DNA of 58,105 nucleotides from Ruegeria arenilitoris (GCF_013032445.1 NZ_WQCA01000019.1:1-58105); one strand, 5' to 3'; numbered from the stretch's first letter, positions 25,914 through 38,904 are shown. Notes: a model not told the origin generated them from the sequence alone. Translations and numbers: made by a program.

Positions 25914-27425
25914 ATGGCCCTGACACCCGAGTTTGACAGCTTCGCCCGCGCCTATGAGGCTGGCGAAAATCAGGTCGTCTACACCCGTTTGGCTGCTGAT
26001 CTGGATACACCCGTGTCCCTGATGCTCAAGCTGACGGGCGCGCAGAAAGACGCGTTCATGCTGGAATCGGTGACCGGCGGAGAAATCCGCGGGCGTTATT
26101 CGATCATCGGCATGAAACCCGACCTGATCTGGCGGTGCCGCGGGGAAACATCAGAATTGAACCGCACTGCCCGTTTTGATGCCGAGGCATTCGACGCGCA
26201 GGACGGCGACCCTATGGACAACCTGCGCGCGCTGCTGGCCGAAAGCCGGATTGAACTGCCCGACGACCTGCCGCAAGCCGCGGCCGGGCTGTTTGGCTAT
26301 TTGGGCTATGACATGGTTCGACTGGTTGAATACCTGCCGGACGTGAACCCCGACCCGCTGGGCTTACCCGATGCGATCATGCTGCGCCCGTCGGTGATCG
26401 CTGTTCTGGACGGTGTCAAAGGCGAAGTTACTGTCGTCTCTCCGGCCTGGGTCGCCGAAGGGCAATCAGCCAAAGCCGCCTACGCACAGGCGGCTGAGCG
26501 TGTAATGGACGCCGTGCGCGATCTGGAACGCGCCATGCCCGCCGAGACTCGCGATCTGGGTGATGCCTCCGAAGTCGCGCCGCCGGTGTCGAACTTCACA
26601 AAGTCCGGCTATATGGAAGCGGTTGAAAAGGCCAAGGAATATATCCGCGCGGGCGACATCTTTCAGGTGGTCCCGGCGCAGCGCTGGACGCAGGATTTCC
26701 CGCTGCCGCCTTTTGCCCTGTACCGGTCTCTGCGGCGCACCAACCCGTCGCCCTTCATGTTCTATTTCAACTTTGGCGGATTTCAGGTCGTGGGCGCCAG
26801 CCCCGAGATTCTGGTGCGTGTCTTCGGTGATGAGGTTACAATCCGCCCGATCGCTGGCACCCGCCCGCGTGGTGCGACGCCCGAAGAAGACAAGGCCAAC
26901 GAGGCCGATCTGCTCGCCGACAAGAAAGAACTGGCCGAGCACCTGATGCTGCTGGATCTGGGTCGCAACGACACCGGTCGCGTAGCCAAAATCGGGACAG
27001 TCCGCCCGACCGAAGAGTTCATCATCGAACGCTACAGCCACGTGATGCACATCGTGTCCAACGTGATCGGAGAGCTGGCCGAGGACAAAGACGCGCTGGA
27101 CGCGTTCTTTGCCGGGATGCCTGCGGGCACCGTCTCGGGCGCGCCCAAAGTGCGTGCGATGGAGATCATCGATGAGCTGGAGCCGGAAAAACGCGGCGTC
27201 TATGGCGGCGGCGTTGGTTACTTCAGTGCTGGTGGCGACATGGATATGTGCATAGCGCTGCGAACGGCCATCGTGAAGGATCACAAACTGTATATTCAGG
27301 CTGGTGGCGGTGTCGTTTACGACAGTGACCCAGAATACGAATATATGGAGACCGTCCACAAATCGAACGCTATCCGACGGGCCGCCGCGGATGCCGCCCG
27401 ATTTACGGATTCTGGCAACAGCTAA
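25914..27425 (+). CDS. trpE: Anthranilate synthase component I
   Basis: The 503-residue subunit makes anthranilate from chorismate and ammonia delivered by TrpG. MLESVTGGEIRGRYSIIG near 46 includes the Trp-feedback region, and the chorismate domain shows FQVVPAQRW, GASPEILVR, IRPIAGTRPRG, LLDLGRNDTGRV and AGTVSGAPKVRAMEIIDELE. It is a normal-length stand-alone TrpE. Only 12 bp separate it from ppiD, so no room exists for a trp leader/attenuator, and trpG lies 1.7 kb away beyond an antisense gene. Confidence 0.96.
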   Translation: MALTPEFDSFARAYEAGENQVVYTRLAADLDTPVSLMLKLTGAQKDAFMLESVTGGEIRGRYSIIGMKPDLIWRCRGETSELNRTARFDAEAFDAQDGDPMDNLRALLAESRIELPDDLPQAAAGLFGYLGYDMVRLVEYLPDVNPDPLGLPDAIMLRPSVIAVLDGVKGEVTVVSPAWVAEGQSAKAAYAQAAERVMDAVRDLERAMPAETRDLGDASEVAPPVSNFTKSGYMEAVEKAKEYIRAGDIFQVVPAQRWTQDFPLPPFALYRSLRRTNPSPFMFYFNFGGFQVVGASPEILVRVFGDEVTIRPIAGTRPRGATPEEDKANEADLLADKKELAEHLMLLDLGRNDTGRVAKIGTVRPTEEFIIERYSHVMHIVSNVIGELAEDKDALDAFFAGMPAGTVSGAPKVRAMEIIDELEPEKRGVYGGGVGYFSAGGDMDMCIALRTAIVKDHKLYIQAGGGVVYDSDPEYEYMETVHKSNAIRRAAADAARFTDSGNS

Positions 27426-27431
27426 AATTAG

Positions 27432-27454
27432 CGGCTGACCTTATTGGCCAGCCG
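27432..27454. terminator. Hairpin between trpE and the antisense deacetylase gene
   Basis: CGGCTGACC (27432-27440) and GGCCAGCCG (27446-27454) form a stem with a single mismatch and a 5-nt loop between the convergent genes. No long T-run follows. Confidence 0.5.
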
Positions 27455-27471
27455 TATAATAGTGTCTCAGC

Positions 27472-28926
27472 TTACCGAACTTCCGTCATCATCACTGCGG
27501 AAATTGGCGCCATCGCGACTCGGTTACCACGATCTTCGAGACCCCACAGCAATAGGGCCGAGATCGTGTCCGGACGCAGACGGCCTAGCATTACCACCGC
27601 GCCCTCCTGTCCGGCGCGGAACGCGGCCTGATCCAGAAAGCGGCGCATAATCTTGGGATCCTGACGCGCTCCATCGATATCTCGGAAGATCACGCCGGAT
27701 GGCACGCCATTCCGCGCTGCCAGCTTTTGCACGGTATTCAGCCCGTTATCTTGCGTGATCAGGCCTCGCCCGGTGCCGCCCGCAATCGCGGCCACCTGAT
27801 CGGCCAGTTTACGGTTGCCATGAATGCCCGAATCTACACCTTCGAGAATACCAACCGTTTCCGGCAGCGTGTCCAGCCATACGGCCAACGATACTTCGGC
27901 ATCCTGCGCGCTTGCAGCTTCGGGTAGATCGGCCAGAGCAAGAACTTCAAAACCGGCCTCGCGATGCCTGTTCATCTTTTCTACGGCCTCCGGATCAGAG
28001 GGGCTGACCGCGAAGCTCAGCGGGTACGGGAAATCTTGCAATGCCTCAGCCCCATAGGCACCCTCATCGTCGATCAGGATAATCGACATCAAGGGCTTGG
28101 CTTCTGGGTTTTCGAAGGAAGCCGCATAGGCCTCGATCGGTTTGCCGGGGGCAACCTCTTCCGTGTCGGTTTCAGTGACCGGAGCAGCGTTGTCTCGTTC
28201 GGTTAGTGGTACGACACGCGTGCCGACGGTCGGAGAAGCGGACGCGGCCTCCTCCCCTCCGATTTGGGGAACCGACGCAATCCGTGGCAGATTTCGCGGC
28301 GCTGTGTCCTCGTCTCCTTCAACGGCAATCGGGCTGTCCACGAAGGGGTTTTCATTCGCTTCCACTTCAGCCGCTTGAGGTTCGGGTTGCGTTTCGGCTT
28401 CCGCGCCCTGAGGGACAGGTTGAGGTTCAACTTTGGCAAGTTCCGATTGCGCTTCTTCCTCGACAACCGGCTCTGGCAGAGGGGCTGGTACGTTCAGCGA
28501 AACTTCGGGCAGGACCTCGGCATCAGGAGCTCCTTGTGCCGTCGGTGGTGCCTGAGGCGCGACAGGAGCCTCTGTTGAAACGGCGACCGGAACTGAAGGG
28601 GCCGCAGTCGGTTCGTCGACCTGTGCCGCAGGCTCTTTCACCTTGGGTTGGGCTTCTGGTTCAATCTCAACACCGGACAATTCGGCCAAGGTATCGTTCT
28701 GTTCGATGGTGGAATCGGGAGCGGTTGGCGGCAGGTCCAACAGATCGGCATCCCCGACCGTATCAGTTGCATCTACAGTGGTGTCGGGAACCTCTGCTGT
28801 TTCGGGTTCCGGAGCGGTCACAGCCACTTCCGTTTTGTTCGTCAGAGGCGTGTTCAGAGACAACACAGCCCCCAACACGAGCACAACGACCGTTCCCACG
28901 ATCATTCCACCGACAAATCCGCCCAT
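27472..28926 (-). CDS. Divergent polysaccharide deacetylase family protein (YibQ-like)
   Basis: From ATG 28926, preceded by GAGAGG, the protein has 484 residues: a membrane anchor at about 2-24 ([21 protein letters not shown]), a low-complexity Pro/Ala/Glu-rich linker to about 275, then a NodB-like domain with [37 protein letters not shown] and [10 protein letters not shown]. The family lacks the full metal-binding set of active NodB deacetylases and is of unclear catalytic competence; an envelope role is likely. It lies antisense between trpE and trpG, the same place as yibQ in Rhodobacter. Confidence 0.85.
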   Translation of the reverse strand: MGGFVGGMIVGTVVVLVLGAVLSLNTPLTNKTEVAVTAPEPETAEVPDTTVDATDTVGDADLLDLPPTAPDSTIEQNDTLAELSGVEIEPEAQPKVKEPAAQVDEPTAAPSVPVAVSTEAPVAPQAPPTAQGAPDAEVLPEVSLNVPAPLPEPVVEEEAQSELAKVEPQPVPQGAEAETQPEPQAAEVEANENPFVDSPIAVEGDEDTAPRNLPRIASVPQIGGEEAASASPTVGTRVVPLTERDNAAPVTETDTEEVAPGKPIEAYAASFENPEAKPLMSIILIDDEGAYGAEALQDFPYPLSFAVSPSDPEAVEKMNRHREAGFEVLALADLPEAASAQDAEVSLAVWLDTLPETVGILEGVDSGIHGNRKLADQVAAIAGGTGRGLITQDNGLNTVQKLAARNGVPSGVIFRDIDGARQDPKIMRRFLDQAAFRAGQEGAVVMLGRLRPDTISALLLWGLEDRGNRVAMAPISAVMMTEVR

Positions 28927-29121
28927 AACAATTGCCTCTCGTTCTGGTCCTGCTTCGATCACATGTCCGCCGTCTGCTGCGGCATTTGCTTACCGCAGCG
29001 CCAAGAACGGGATGTCCCCTTGACGCTGCCGCGCAAGCCTGAGCATGTATGTCCCGACATTATACCGTGGCCCGGGGTTGTATCGCCAGCCCGAAATGCC
29101 CAAGCCGAGACAAGTGCCCAA

Positions 29122-29699
<578 letters not shown>

Positions 29700-29703
<4 letters not shown>

Positions 29704-30719
29704 GCGACGCTCTGAAACCGCTGATCGGAGCCGCCGCCGACCGGCCTCTGACCCGCGACGAGGCCGAACAGGCCTTTGGCATCCTGTTTGACGGCGAAGC
29801 CACGCCCAGCCAGATCGGCGGGTTGTTGATGGCAATGCGCACGCGCGGTGAAACGGTCGACGAATACGCCGCTGCCGCTGCAGTGATGCGCGCGAAATGC
29901 AACGCAGTCACCGCGCCTGCCGGTGCGATGGACATTGTCGGCACCGGTGGTGACGGCAAGGGAACGCTGAACATCTCGACCGCCACGGCCTTTGTCGTGG
30001 CCGGGGCCGGTGTGACCGTGGCCAAACACGGCAACCGCAATCTCAGCTCGAAATCCGGTGCTGCGGACGCGTTGGGTCAGCTGGGAATCAACGTGATGGT
30101 TGGCCCCGACGTGGTTGAAAACGCTTTGGAAGAGGTCGGTATCGGGTTCATGATGGCGCCGATGCACCACCCGGCTATCGCCCATGTCATGCCGTCCCGG
30201 CAAGAGCTTGGGACCCGCACGATTTTCAACATCCTCGGACCGCTCACCAACCCCGCCGGTGTAAAACGCCAACTGACCGGAGCGTTCAGCCGCGAGTTGA
30301 TCCGGCCCATGGCCGAAACGCTGGGTCTGCTCGGTTCTGATCGCGCATGGCTGGTGCACGGATCCGATGGCACGGATGAATTGACCATCACCGGAATCAG
30401 TTGGGTTGCCGCTCTTGAAGACGGGGTTGTTAAAGAGGTTGAACTTCACCCCGAAGACGCGGGCCTGCCGGTTCACCCGTTCGAGGATATCCTCGGCGGC
30501 ACGCCGGAAGAAAACGCCGTTGCCTTCCGCGCGCTGCTGGACGGGCAGCCCTCGGCCTATCGTGACGCCGTTCTTCTGAATTCCGCCGCCGCTCTGGTGG
30601 TTGCGGACGCGGCCACTGACCTTAAGGACGGGGTTGCCAAAGCCGTCGAAAGCATAGACAGCGGAAAAGCCAAAGAAAAAATCGCCGCACTGGCCCGAAT
30701 GACTCAGGAGGCCGCATGA
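29700..30719 (+). CDS. trpD: Anthranilate phosphoribosyltransferase
   Basis: The 339-residue enzyme joins anthranilate and [21 protein letters not shown] is the PRPP-binding loop, [17 protein letters not shown] the second substrate site, and [30 protein letters not shown] the conserved central block. It overlaps trpG at its start and trpC at its end by 4 bp each. Confidence 0.96.
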
Positions 30720-31528
30720 CAGAGACGGTACTGGACAAAATCAAAGCCTACAAACTGGAGGAGGTTGCCGCCGACAAGGCAGAAAAACCTCTGGACGTTC
30801 TGGAAGGTGAGGCAAGGTTTGCCCCTGAGGTCCGCGGCTTTGCTGCCGCCCTGCAAACTGCCACGCGCAAGGGCTATGGTCTGATCGCCGAAGTCAAAAA
30901 AGCCAGCCCCTCCAAAGGATTGATCCGCCCGGATTTCGACCCGCCCACACTGGCCAAAGCCTATGAAGACGGCGGCGCGGCCTGCCTTTCGGTTCTGACA
31001 GACACGCCTAGTTTTCAGGGTGCCAAGGAATACCTGACCGAAGCCCGTGCAGCCACATCCCTGCCCGCACTGCGCAAGGATTTTATGTACGACCCTTATC
31101 AGGTGATCGAGGCGCGTGCTTTGGGTGCGGACTGCATTCTGATCATCATGGCCTCGGTCGAAGATGGACAGGCGGCTGAGTTGGAGCAAACTGCATTTGA
31201 TTGGGGCATGGACGTTCTTATCGAAGTACATGACGAGGCTGAATTGGCGCGGGCAACGCAGTTGAAAAGCCCTCTGATCGGGATAAATAACCGCAATCTC
31301 AAGACCTTCGAGACCTCGCTTGATACCACGCGCCGGTTGTCGAAGCTGGTTCCGGGTGACCGGACCATCGTATGTGAAAGCGGTCTGAGCACGCCCGAAG
31401 ATCTGGCCGATATCGCCCGCTATGGCGCGCGTTGCTTTCTGATTGGGGAAAGCCTGATGCGTCAGGACGATGTCTCGACCGCAACACGTCAATTGCTGGC
31501 AAACCCGCTGATCCCCGGAGTGATGTGA
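30716..31528 (+). CDS. trpC: Indole-3-glycerol-phosphate synthase
   Basis: The 270-residue TIM-barrel enzyme closes the indole ring. [52 protein letters not shown] and [11 protein letters not shown] mark the catalytic Lys/Glu residues and phosphate site. It is monofunctional, with no fused TrpF. Its stop overlaps the moaC start by 1 bp. Confidence 0.96.
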   Translation: MTETVLDKIKAYKLEEVAADKAEKPLDVLEGEARFAPEVRGFAAALQTATRKGYGLIAEVKKASPSKGLIRPDFDPPTLAKAYEDGGAACLSVLTDTPSFQGAKEYLTEARAATSLPALRKDFMYDPYQVIEARALGADCILIIMASVEDGQAAELEQTAFDWGMDVLIEVHDEAELARATQLKSPLIGINNRNLKTFETSLDTTRRLSKLVPGDRTIVCESGLSTPEDLADIARYGARCFLIGESLMRQDDVSTATRQLLANPLIPGVM

Positions 31529-32001
31529 TGCCACTGACCCACTTTGATGCTCAGGGACAGGCGCACATGGTTGATGTGTCGGACAAGGCCGTCACCGACC
31601 GGGTGGCGGTTGCCGCCGCCCATATCAAAATGGCGCAGGAAACCTTTGATTTGATTTCCGAAGGCCGCGCCAAGAAAGGTGACGTTCTGGGCGTTGCGCG
31701 CCTGGCGGGAATCATGGGGGCAAAAAAGACGCCCGATCTGATCCCGCTGTGCCATCCGCTTCCGGTGACCAAGGTTGCCGTTGAGCTGACGCTGGACCCC
31801 GACCTGCCCGGCGTTCAGATTGAGGCAACCGTCAAAACCTCGGGGCAAACCGGGGTTGAGATGGAGGCGCTGACCGCTGCCTCAACCGCTGCGCTGACCG
31901 TCTATGACATGACCAAGGCGGTCGATAAGGCCATGGAGATCGGCGGCATCCGGGTATTGCTGAAAGATGGAGGCAAATCAGGACGTTATGAGGCGAAATG
32001 A
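31528..32001 (+). CDS. moaC: Cyclic pyranopterin monophosphate synthase MoaC
   Basis: The 157-residue protein performs the second step of molybdenum cofactor synthesis, giving c[35 protein letters not shown] and [24 protein letters not shown] sequence are the family signatures. The ATG overlaps the trpC stop; a longer frame inside trpC is ignored. It overlaps moeA by 4 bp, so the Trp and Moco genes run as one unit. Confidence 0.95.
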   Translation: MPLTHFDAQGQAHMVDVSDKAVTDRVAVAAAHIKMAQETFDLISEGRAKKGDVLGVARLAGIMGAKKTPDLIPLCHPLPVTKVAVELTLDPDLPGVQIEATVKTSGQTGVEMEALTAASTAALTVYDMTKAVDKAMEIGGIRVLLKDGGKSGRYEAK

Positions 32002-33170
32002 TTACAGTCGAAGACGCCCGGGCGCTGCTATTTGATCTTGTTTCTCCGCTGAACGTTGAATCGGTTCCGCCTGCTAACGCTGCTGGGCGCGTGCTGGCGC
32101 AGGACGTCAGCGCCACCCGCGATCAACCGCCTTTTGCCGCGTCTTCGATGGATGGCTATGCGCTGAAGTCGACCGAAGTCGAACAGCACGCAATGTTTAA
32201 GGTCATCGGAGAATCCGCTGCTGGTCGTCGGTTCCAAGGCACTGTCGGGCCAGGTCAAGCTGTGCGCATCTTTACAGGCGCACCAGTGCCTGAAGGTGCC
32301 GATTTTGTTGTTATTCAGGAAGATACCGACCGTCGTGGCGATCTGCTGACAATCACCGATGCGCCCGGATCGAAGACCAATATCCGCCCAGCCGGTATCG
32401 ATTTTCAAACCGGGACGAAGATCTCGGCGCCGCGCGTTCTGCGCCCCGAGGACGTGGCGCTGATGGCGGCCATGAACATTCCGGCCGTGCCGGTCACGCG
32501 CAAACCCGTTGTTGCGCTGATCTCGACCGGGGACGAACTGGTGATGCCAGGCGAAACCCCCGGCCCCGATCAGATCATCGCCTCGAACACCTTTGGCCTG
32601 AAAGCCCTGTTGGAAAACGCAGGCGCGCAGGTGCGAATTCTGCCGATTGCGCGGGACACCGTCGCCTCGCTTGAAACCGCCTTTGGGCTGGCAAAGGGCG
32701 CCGATCTGGTTGTTACTATCGGCGGTGCCTCAGTTGGTGAATATGATCTGGTCGCCGAAGTCTCGCAATCGCTGGGGATGGAACGGTCGTTCTACAAAAT
32801 ACGGATGCGCCCGGGTAAACCTCTGATGGCCGGTCGGATGGGCGATGCCGCAATGGTTGGCCTGCCGGGAAATCCTGTGAGTGCAATGGTTTGCGGCTAT
32901 CTCTTCCTGATCCCTATGGTGCGCCGCATGTTGGGTGTTGAGCAGGCTCTGACCCCATTTCAGCGGGCCCGTCTGGCTGAACCAATTGGCGAAAACGGCC
33001 CGCGCGAACACTATATGCGCGCGATATTGGACCACACGGGCATTCGCGCTTGTGCCGATCAGGACAGTTCTCTGCTGAGTGTTTTGGCGCAGGCCAATGC
33101 TCTGTTGGTGCGCGAACCGCACGATCCCGCGCGCCCCGCCGGGGATGAGGTGCTGTACCTGCCGATCTAA
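31998..33170 (+). CDS. moeA: Molybdopterin molybdenumtransferase MoeA
   Basis: The 390-residue enzyme inserts molybdate into adenylylated molybdopterin. [15 protein letters not shown] (36-50), [27 protein letters not shown] (central MogA-like domain) and [13 protein letters not shown] are diagnostic, with [12 protein letters not shown] and [10 protein letters not shown] further on. The order trpC-moaC-moeA-lexA is conserved in Rhodobacterales. Confidence 0.95.
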   Translation: MITVEDARALLFDLVSPLNVESVPPANAAGRVLAQDVSATRDQPPFAASSMDGYALKSTEVEQHAMFKVIGESAAGRRFQGTVGPGQAVRIFTGAPVPEGADFVVIQEDTDRRGDLLTITDAPGSKTNIRPAGIDFQTGTKISAPRVLRPEDVALMAAMNIPAVPVTRKPVVALISTGDELVMPGETPGPDQIIASNTFGLKALLENAGAQVRILPIARDTVASLETAFGLAKGADLVVTIGGASVGEYDLVAEVSQSLGMERSFYKIRMRPGKPLMAGRMGDAAMVGLPGNPVSAMVCGYLFLIPMVRRMLGVEQALTPFQRARLAEPIGENGPREHYMRAILDHTGIRACADQDSSLLSVLAQANALLVREPHDPARPAGDEVLYLPI

Positions 33171-33186
33171 GCAGCGTTCAAATCCG

Positions 33187-33215
33187 TTGACACAAAACGT
33201 GAACATGCGTAGAAC
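33187..33215 (+). promoter_or_regulatory. lexA promoter with LexA operator
   Basis: TTGACA (33187-33192) and TAGAAC (33210-33215) are spaced 17 bp apart. GAAC-N7-GAAC (33201-33204 and 33212-33215), the alphaproteobacterial LexA box, covers the spacer and -10 element, 33 bp before the ATG. This is the expected autorepression arrangement. Confidence 0.85.
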
Positions 33216-33248
33216 AAAAGAAAACGCATGACCGACGAGGTGTGAGCA

Positions 33249-33947
33249 ATGCTGACCAAGAAACAGTTGGATTTGTTGGAATTCATCCACAAACGCGTTC
33301 AGGCGGACGGCGTTCCGCCCAGTTTCGACGAAATGAAGGCTGCACTGGACCTGCGGTCCAAGTCCGGTATCCATCGCCTGATTACCGCGCTGGAAGAACG
33401 CGGCTTTATCCGCCGCCTCGCCCACCGCGCCCGCGCGATTGAGATTGTCAAACTGCCCGAAAGCCTGGGCGGTGAACCCACCGCCGCGTTCAAGCCGCGT
33501 GTTATCGAGGGCGACAGGCCCGAAGGACCCCGCCCAGCGAATTTCGAACCGGTCACCGTGGACGCCATGGAATTGCCTGTGATGGGGCGCATCGCGGCAG
33601 GTGTCCCGATTGAGGCGATCAGCCACGTATCACACCGTGTTGCCGTTCCGGGCAGCATGGTCTCGGGCAAAGGTGAGCATTACGCGCTGGAAGTTCGCGG
33701 AGATTCGATGATCGACGCGGGTATCAATGACGGCGACGTTGTGGTCATCCGCGAAACCAGAGTGGCGGACAACGGCGACATCGTTGTGGCGCTGGTCGAG
33801 GATCAGGAAGCCACGCTGAAACGGTTCTTCCGCCGCGGCAACGCCATCGCGCTCGAGGCCGCGAACCCCGCCTATGAGGCACGCGTTCTGCCCGAGGACA
33901 AGGTCAAGGTTCAGGGCCGGTTGGTCGGACTGATCCGCAGCTACTGA
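33249..33947 (+). CDS. lexA: SOS regulator LexA
   Basis: The 232-residue repressor has an N-terminal winged helix (1-65; [24 protein letters not shown]) and a C-terminal S24 self-cleavage domain. The scissile bond is A117-G118 (GRIAAGVP), and the catalytic dyad is S153 (GDSMIDAG) and K191 (ATLKRFF). Self-cleavage is stimulated by RecA filaments and lifts repression of DNA-damage genes. It has its own promoter and operator. Its last 7 bp overlap the convergent comEC. Confidence 0.96.
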   Translation: MLTKKQLDLLEFIHKRVQADGVPPSFDEMKAALDLRSKSGIHRLITALEERGFIRRLAHRARAIEIVKLPESLGGEPTAAFKPRVIEGDRPEGPRPANFEPVTVDAMELPVMGRIAAGVPIEAISHVSHRVAVPGSMVSGKGEHYALEVRGDSMIDAGINDGDVVVIRETRVADNGDIVVALVEDQEATLKRFFRRGNAIALEAANPAYEARVLPEDKVKVQGRLVGLIRSY

Positions 33948-35992
33948 GCTTGTTTGGAACGATGGTTCCCAGCCTTTTCCGGGGACCATAATCGGTGACC
34001 GATGGTCTCTCGGCTGGTTTCTATATCGCCACCGGACAAAGCAAGGCTTCCGGTTTCTTTCAGGCGCTCCGGGTCGAAGAGGCCACAATCTCCGGCCAAA
34101 TCCAAAGGAACTGCCGAGACAACGATCTGATTCTTTCGGCATTCCTGAAACCCTTGTGCCGCACGTTTTCCGGTCACGTGGACCAGTTCCTTGCCCTTCC
34201 AGACATAACGCTGAGTCGCGCCCGACGTGTCGGGCCAGCGTCGGGCGGCACTAGCCTGATCTGCGCCATCACCGTCATTTTCCAACCAAACGGTCGCAAT
34301 AAACCCGCTGCCTTTTTCCTTGCTGAGCGCGCGACCGTTTTCAGTCATGACGCCCACCAATCCACCAGAATCCGCGATCAGAACATCGGGCCGCTGTCCC
34401 TGCCCCCACAACAAAAAGGCCGCCGCTACCGGGGCGACTCCGATCCATTTCGCCCGCCCGCGCCACAGCGCCAGCCACAAAGCACCGAGGGCAAACATCG
34501 GCAAAACATAATGCGGTGGACTGACGACAAATCCTTGCGCGCCCTCCAAACCCGAGACCTTGTCCGAAACGCTCAATATCCACCGCAACCCCAATCCCAT
34601 GACATGCAACGCAAGGGCCTCCAACCCGAACGGGGTCAACAACGCCGCGACAAAGGCTGCCGGTACAACAACCGTTCCCATCACCGGAACCGAGAGCATG
34701 TTGGCCAGCAGTCCGTAGTGAGACATCGTGTTGAAATGCGCCGCCCCGATCGGCGCTGTTGCCAGACCGGCAATGGCTGACGACAATAACAACCCCAGCA
34801 CAGGTTTCGTCCATTTCGCCCCCGGCATCGGCCCATAGTCCCGCAATTGCCCAAACACGGCGACAAGCGCAGTTGTTGCAGCAAACGACATCTGGAACCC
34901 GGGGCTCAGCAAAGATTCGGGGCGCAGCACCAAAACGATCAAAGCAGCCACCGCAACAACTCGCAGGGAAATTGCGCGACGGCCGATCAGGATAGCCCCC
35001 AGCATCACGCTGGCCATGACAAAGGCGCGCTCGGTGGCGACGTTACCGCCGGACAGCATCAAATAGATGACGGCCGCGACAAGCGCGCAGAGCGCCGCCA
35101 GTTTGCGCACGGGCATGCGCAAAGCCAAGGTCGGAATGGCGGACAAGGCCAATCGGCAGATCAGAAACACAAACCCGGTCAGCAGCCCCATGTGTAGACC
35201 GGATATGGCCAGCAAATGTGCAAGGTTCGATGCGCGCAGTGATTTTAGCGTCTCCTGCCCCATGCCACTGCGGTCGCCGGTTGTGACAGCGGCTGCGAAC
35301 CCGCCGATCTCACCGGGAAGAATCGAACGAACCCGCTCGGAAATCGCCATCCGCAACGCCGGAACGCGTACCCCTTCGGTCGCCGCTTCTGGGCGCGCGA
35401 CCGTCATCACCGGAACGCGGGTGTAACCGACTGCACCGAGACGCTGAAACCAGGCATGACGGCGGAAATCGAACCCTCCAGGCTCGACCGGGCCTTGTGG
35501 CGGCGACAGGTGGCCTGTGGTCATGATTCTTTGGCCCGGCGAAAGTGAGACCGGTTCGCCATGCAAGGAAAGTCGGACGCGCTGCGGTCGGCGGTCCTTG
35601 GGCACATCCCCTATGCGCACCTGGTCCAGCGTCACCCGCAACGCGTCCGAGGCAGAGCGGTCCATGGCTACGACACGCCCCTCGATCGGGCCGTAAAATC
35701 GCCAGGACAGAACCGGCTCTGCAACCGAATGGGCCCGCGCGCCGGCCAGTCCAAAGCCTGCCGCGATCAACGCGCCTCCCATTGCCAACGCGGCCCAACC
35801 GGTTCGCATCTTGCGACTGGTCCAGACAAGACCCAACATCAGCGCCAGCAGGCACGAATACACCTGCCAGCCCGGTTCAAACCGGAGACTGAAGTACAGA
35901 CCAATACCAACCGCAAGACAGACCGGAGACCACTGGAACAAATACCCCGTCTGGTTCGTCAATGCGGCCTCGACCCGTGCCAGAACACGCAT
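33941..35992 (-). CDS. comEC: ComEC/Rec2-family DNA-uptake channel protein
   Basis: The 683-residue membrane protein has two N-terminal helices around 18-70, a DUF4131-type OB-fold region (about 85-190), then the Competence domain with many helices (about 220-510), including [23 protein letters not shown] and [11 protein letters not shown], the best-conserved blocks. The C-terminal 130 residues do not show the HxHxDH metallo-beta-lactamase motif, as in many alphaproteobacterial forms. ComEC carries single-stranded DNA across the inner membrane during transformation; no other competence genes are here. It is divergent from gltX. Confidence 0.9.
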   Translation of the reverse strand: MRVLARVEAALTNQTGYLFQWSPVCLAVGIGLYFSLRFEPGWQVYSCLLALMLGLVWTSRKMRTGWAALAMGGALIAAGFGLAGARAHSVAEPVLSWRFYGPIEGRVVAMDRSASDALRVTLDQVRIGDVPKDRRPQRVRLSLHGEPVSLSPGQRIMTTGHLSPPQGPVEPGGFDFRRHAWFQRLGAVGYTRVPVMTVARPEAATEGVRVPALRMAISERVRSILPGEIGGFAAAVTTGDRSGMGQETLKSLRASNLAHLLAISGLHMGLLTGFVFLICRLALSAIPTLALRMPVRKLAALCALVAAVIYLMLSGGNVATERAFVMASVMLGAILIGRRAISLRVVAVAALIVLVLRPESLLSPGFQMSFAATTALVAVFGQLRDYGPMPGAKWTKPVLGLLLSSAIAGLATAPIGAAHFNTMSHYGLLANMLSVPVMGTVVVPAAFVAALLTPFGLEALALHVMGLGLRWILSVSDKVSGLEGAQGFVVSPPHYVLPMFALGALWLALWRGRAKWIGVAPVAAAFLLWGQGQRPDVLIADSGGLVGVMTENGRALSKEKGSGFIATVWLENDGDGADQASAARRWPDTSGATQRYVWKGKELVHVTGKRAAQGFQECRKNQIVVSAVPLDLAGDCGLFDPERLKETGSLALSGGDIETSRETIGHRLWSPEKAGNHRSKQAQ

Positions 35993-36070
35993 GGTTGCCC
36001 CCGTCCTTCGGGCTCGTTAGACAGACGCCAAACTATGCCAGACACGGTTACCAAAAGGTTAATCCACACA

Positions 36071-37471
36071 ATGTCCGATCAGGTCGTCACCCGTTTCGCC
36101 CCTTCGCCCACCGGCTTTCTGCACATCGGCGGTGCCCGCACCGCGCTGTTCAACTGGCTCTATGCCCGTGGGCGTGGCGGCAAGTTCCTTTTGCGGATCG
36201 AAGACACTGACCGTGAACGCTCAACCCCCGAGGCGACTGCGGCGATCCTGCAGGGCATGGAATGGCTTGGTCTGGACCATGATGGCGACATGATCAGCCA
36301 GTTCGAGGGTGCCGCCCGCCACGCCGAAGTGGCCCATCACCTGCTGGCCGAGGGTAAAGCCTACAAGTGCTTTTCGTCGCAAGACGAGATCTCCGACTTC
36401 CGCGAACAGGCCCGGGCCGAGGGTAAATCGACACTGTTCCGCAGCCCCTGGCGCGACGCCGACCCGGCAACCCATCCGGACGCGCCTTTTGTGATCCGCA
36501 TCAAGGCCCCGCAAGATGGTTCGACCGTGATCCGCGATCAGGTGCAGGGCGACGTGACCATCCGCAACGACCAATTGGACGACATGATCTTGCTGCGTTC
36601 GGACGGCACTCCGGTTTATATGCTGGCGGTTGTGGTGGACGATCACGACATGGGAGTGACCCATGTGATCCGAGGAGATGACCACCTGAACAACGCCGCG
36701 CGCCAGATGATGATCTATGAAGCGATGGGCTGGGACGTGCCAGTCTGGGCGCATATCCCGCTGATTCACGGGCCGGACGGCAAGAAACTGTCGAAACGTC
36801 ACGGCGCATTGGGCGCACAGGAATATCAGGCGATGGGTTACCCCGCGGCAGGTATGCGCAACTATCTGGCCCGTCTCGGCTGGAGCCACGGCGACGACGA
36901 ATTCTTTACCGATGCACAGGCGAAAGAGTGGTTCGATCTGGACGGAATTGGTAAAAGTCCGGCTCGTTTCGATTTGAAAAAGCTTGAAAATCTCTGCGGG
37001 CAACATATTGCGATTTCAGACGACGCTGCACTGCAGCAAGAAATCGAAGCTTATCTGAAAGCAGCGGTACTCCCGCCTTTGACCGCGACACAATCCGGTG
37101 ATCTGGAACGTGCGATGTATTGTCTTAAGGACCGCGCCCGTACATTCCCGGAACTCCTTGAAAAAGCTCACTTTGCGTTGATTTCTCGCCCCATTGAACC
37201 GGACGAGAAAGCGGCCAAGGCGCTACAATCTGTATCCGACGGTATACTGAAAGAATTGACGCCGCACGTGCAAAATGTTAGCTGGTCGCGGAACGAACTG
37301 GAGGAGGCCCTCAACGCCTTTGCTGAGGCGCAGGGGATCAAGTTTGGCAAGCTGGCCGGCCCACTCAGGGCGGCACTGGCAGGTCGCGCAGTAACACCTT
37401 CGGTTTTTGACATGATGCTTGTGCTGGGGCGCGACGAAACCCTGGCGCGGCTTTCAGACGCAGCAAACTGA
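36071..37471 (+). CDS. gltX: Glutamyl-tRNA synthetase
   Basis: The 466-residue class I enzyme charges tRNA-Glu. [19 protein letters not shown] has the HIGH-type motif (18-21), [12 protein letters not shown] follows, and KKLSKRHG near residue 237-244 is the KMSKS motif. The open frame extends upstream over the antisense comEC; ATG 36071 gives the canonical start. Whether it is discriminating or also charges tRNA-Gln cannot be told, and no gatCAB is present. Confidence 0.95.
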   Translation: MSDQVVTRFAPSPTGFLHIGGARTALFNWLYARGRGGKFLLRIEDTDRERSTPEATAAILQGMEWLGLDHDGDMISQFEGAARHAEVAHHLLAEGKAYKCFSSQDEISDFREQARAEGKSTLFRSPWRDADPATHPDAPFVIRIKAPQDGSTVIRDQVQGDVTIRNDQLDDMILLRSDGTPVYMLAVVVDDHDMGVTHVIRGDDHLNNAARQMMIYEAMGWDVPVWAHIPLIHGPDGKKLSKRHGALGAQEYQAMGYPAAGMRNYLARLGWSHGDDEFFTDAQAKEWFDLDGIGKSPARFDLKKLENLCGQHIAISDDAALQQEIEAYLKAAVLPPLTATQSGDLERAMYCLKDRARTFPELLEKAHFALISRPIEPDEKAAKALQSVSDGILKELTPHVQNVSWSRNELEEALNAFAEAQGIKFGKLAGPLRAALAGRAVTPSVFDMMLVLGRDETLARLSDAAN

Positions 37472-37592
37472 TCCTGGGTTCATATTCAGGTAACGCTGCT
37501 CCGCTACGACCCGGTCAGCACATCCGTGCACGACCGCCGACCGCACAGCCGATTACTGTTTCGGCACGCGCATGAACGAGGAAGGGACAATA

Positions 37593-38885
37593 ATGACCGA
37601 CAACAAAACAGCCACTCTGACAGTTAATGGTGAAACATACGAGTTGCCGGTTCATTCGCCGACCGCAGGGCCCGACGTAATCGACATCCGAAAGCTCTAT
37701 GGTCAGGCTGGTGTGTTTACCTATGACCCCGGTTTCACTTCGACCGCCAGCTGCGACAGCACCATCACCTATATCGACGGTGAAAAAGGCGAGCTGCTGC
37801 ACCGCGGCTATCCGATCGACCAACTGGCCGAGAAATCTCACTTCCTCGAGGTTTGCTACCTGCTGCTGTACGGAGAGCTGCCTGTCGCCAAGGATCTGGA
37901 AAAGTTCGAAACCACGATCACCAAGCACACCATGCTGCACGAGCAGATGCAGTATTTCTATCGCGGCTTCCGTCGTGACGCGCACCCGATGGCAATCATG
38001 GTGGGTGTTGTCGGCGCGATGTCGGCCTTCTACCACGACTCGACCGATATTTCAGACCCGCGCCAGCGCGAGATCGCCTCGCACCGTCTGATCGCCAAGA
38101 TGCCGACCATTGCGGCTTGGGCCTACAAGTATCACACCGGTCAGCCCTTCGTGTATCCGCGCAACGACCTGGACTATGCGTCGAACTTCCTGCGCATGTG
38201 CTTCAGCGTTCCGGCTGAAGAATATGAGGTCAACCCGATCCTCAGCCGTGCAATGGACCGCATCTTTACCCTGCACGCCGATCACGAGCAGAACGCCTCG
38301 ACCTCAACCGTGCGTCTGGCGTCGTCCTCGGGTGCAAACCCGTTCGCTTGCATCGCAGCTGGCATCGCCTGTCTGTGGGGACCGGCGCACGGTGGCGCTA
38401 ACCAGGCATGTCTGGAAATGCTGGAGGAAATCGGCTCGGTGGATCGTATCCCCGAATACATCGCCCGCGCCAAGGACAAGGACGATCCGTTCCGCCTGAT
38501 GGGCTTTGGCCACCGCGTCTACAAGAACTTCGACCCGCGCGCCAAGGTAATGAAGCAATCGGCCGACGAAGTGCTGGATCTGCTGGGCGTCGAAGACAAC
38601 CCGAAACTGCAGGTCGCCAAGGAACTTGAGCGTGAAGCGCTGGAAGATCCGTATTTCGCCGAAAAGAAACTGTTCCCGAACGTGGACTTCTACTCGGGCA
38701 TCATCCTCGAGGCGATGGGCTTCCCGACCTCGATGTTCACCCCGATCTTTGCCCTGTCGCGCACTGTTGGCTGGGTCAGCCAGTGGAAAGAAATGATTGC
38801 CGATCCTCAGAACAAGATCGGTCGTCCGCGTCAGCTGTATCTGGGCGAGACCATGCGCGACTATGTGGACATCGAAAACCGCTGA
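37593..38885 (+). CDS. gltA: Citrate synthase (type II)
   Basis: The 430-residue enzyme opens the TCA cycle by joining acetyl-CoA and oxaloacetate. [47 protein letters not shown] (catalytic His), [15 protein letters not shown] and [15 protein letters not shown] (His and Arg) are present, followed by the Asp of [24 protein letters not shown] is a strong ribosome-binding site before ATG 37593; an in-frame ATG seven codons earlier is less likely. A strong terminator follows. Confidence 0.96.
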   Translation: MTDNKTATLTVNGETYELPVHSPTAGPDVIDIRKLYGQAGVFTYDPGFTSTASCDSTITYIDGEKGELLHRGYPIDQLAEKSHFLEVCYLLLYGELPVAKDLEKFETTITKHTMLHEQMQYFYRGFRRDAHPMAIMVGVVGAMSAFYHDSTDISDPRQREIASHRLIAKMPTIAAWAYKYHTGQPFVYPRNDLDYASNFLRMCFSVPAEEYEVNPILSRAMDRIFTLHADHEQNASTSTVRLASSSGANPFACIAAGIACLWGPAHGGANQACLEMLEEIGSVDRIPEYIARAKDKDDPFRLMGFGHRVYKNFDPRAKVMKQSADEVLDLLGVEDNPKLQVAKELEREALEDPYFAEKKLFPNVDFYSGIILEAMGFPTSMFTPIFALSRTVGWVSQWKEMIADPQNKIGRPRQLYLGETMRDYVDIENR

Positions 38886-38904
38886 TCGCTGCGATTGAAT
38901 GCCA

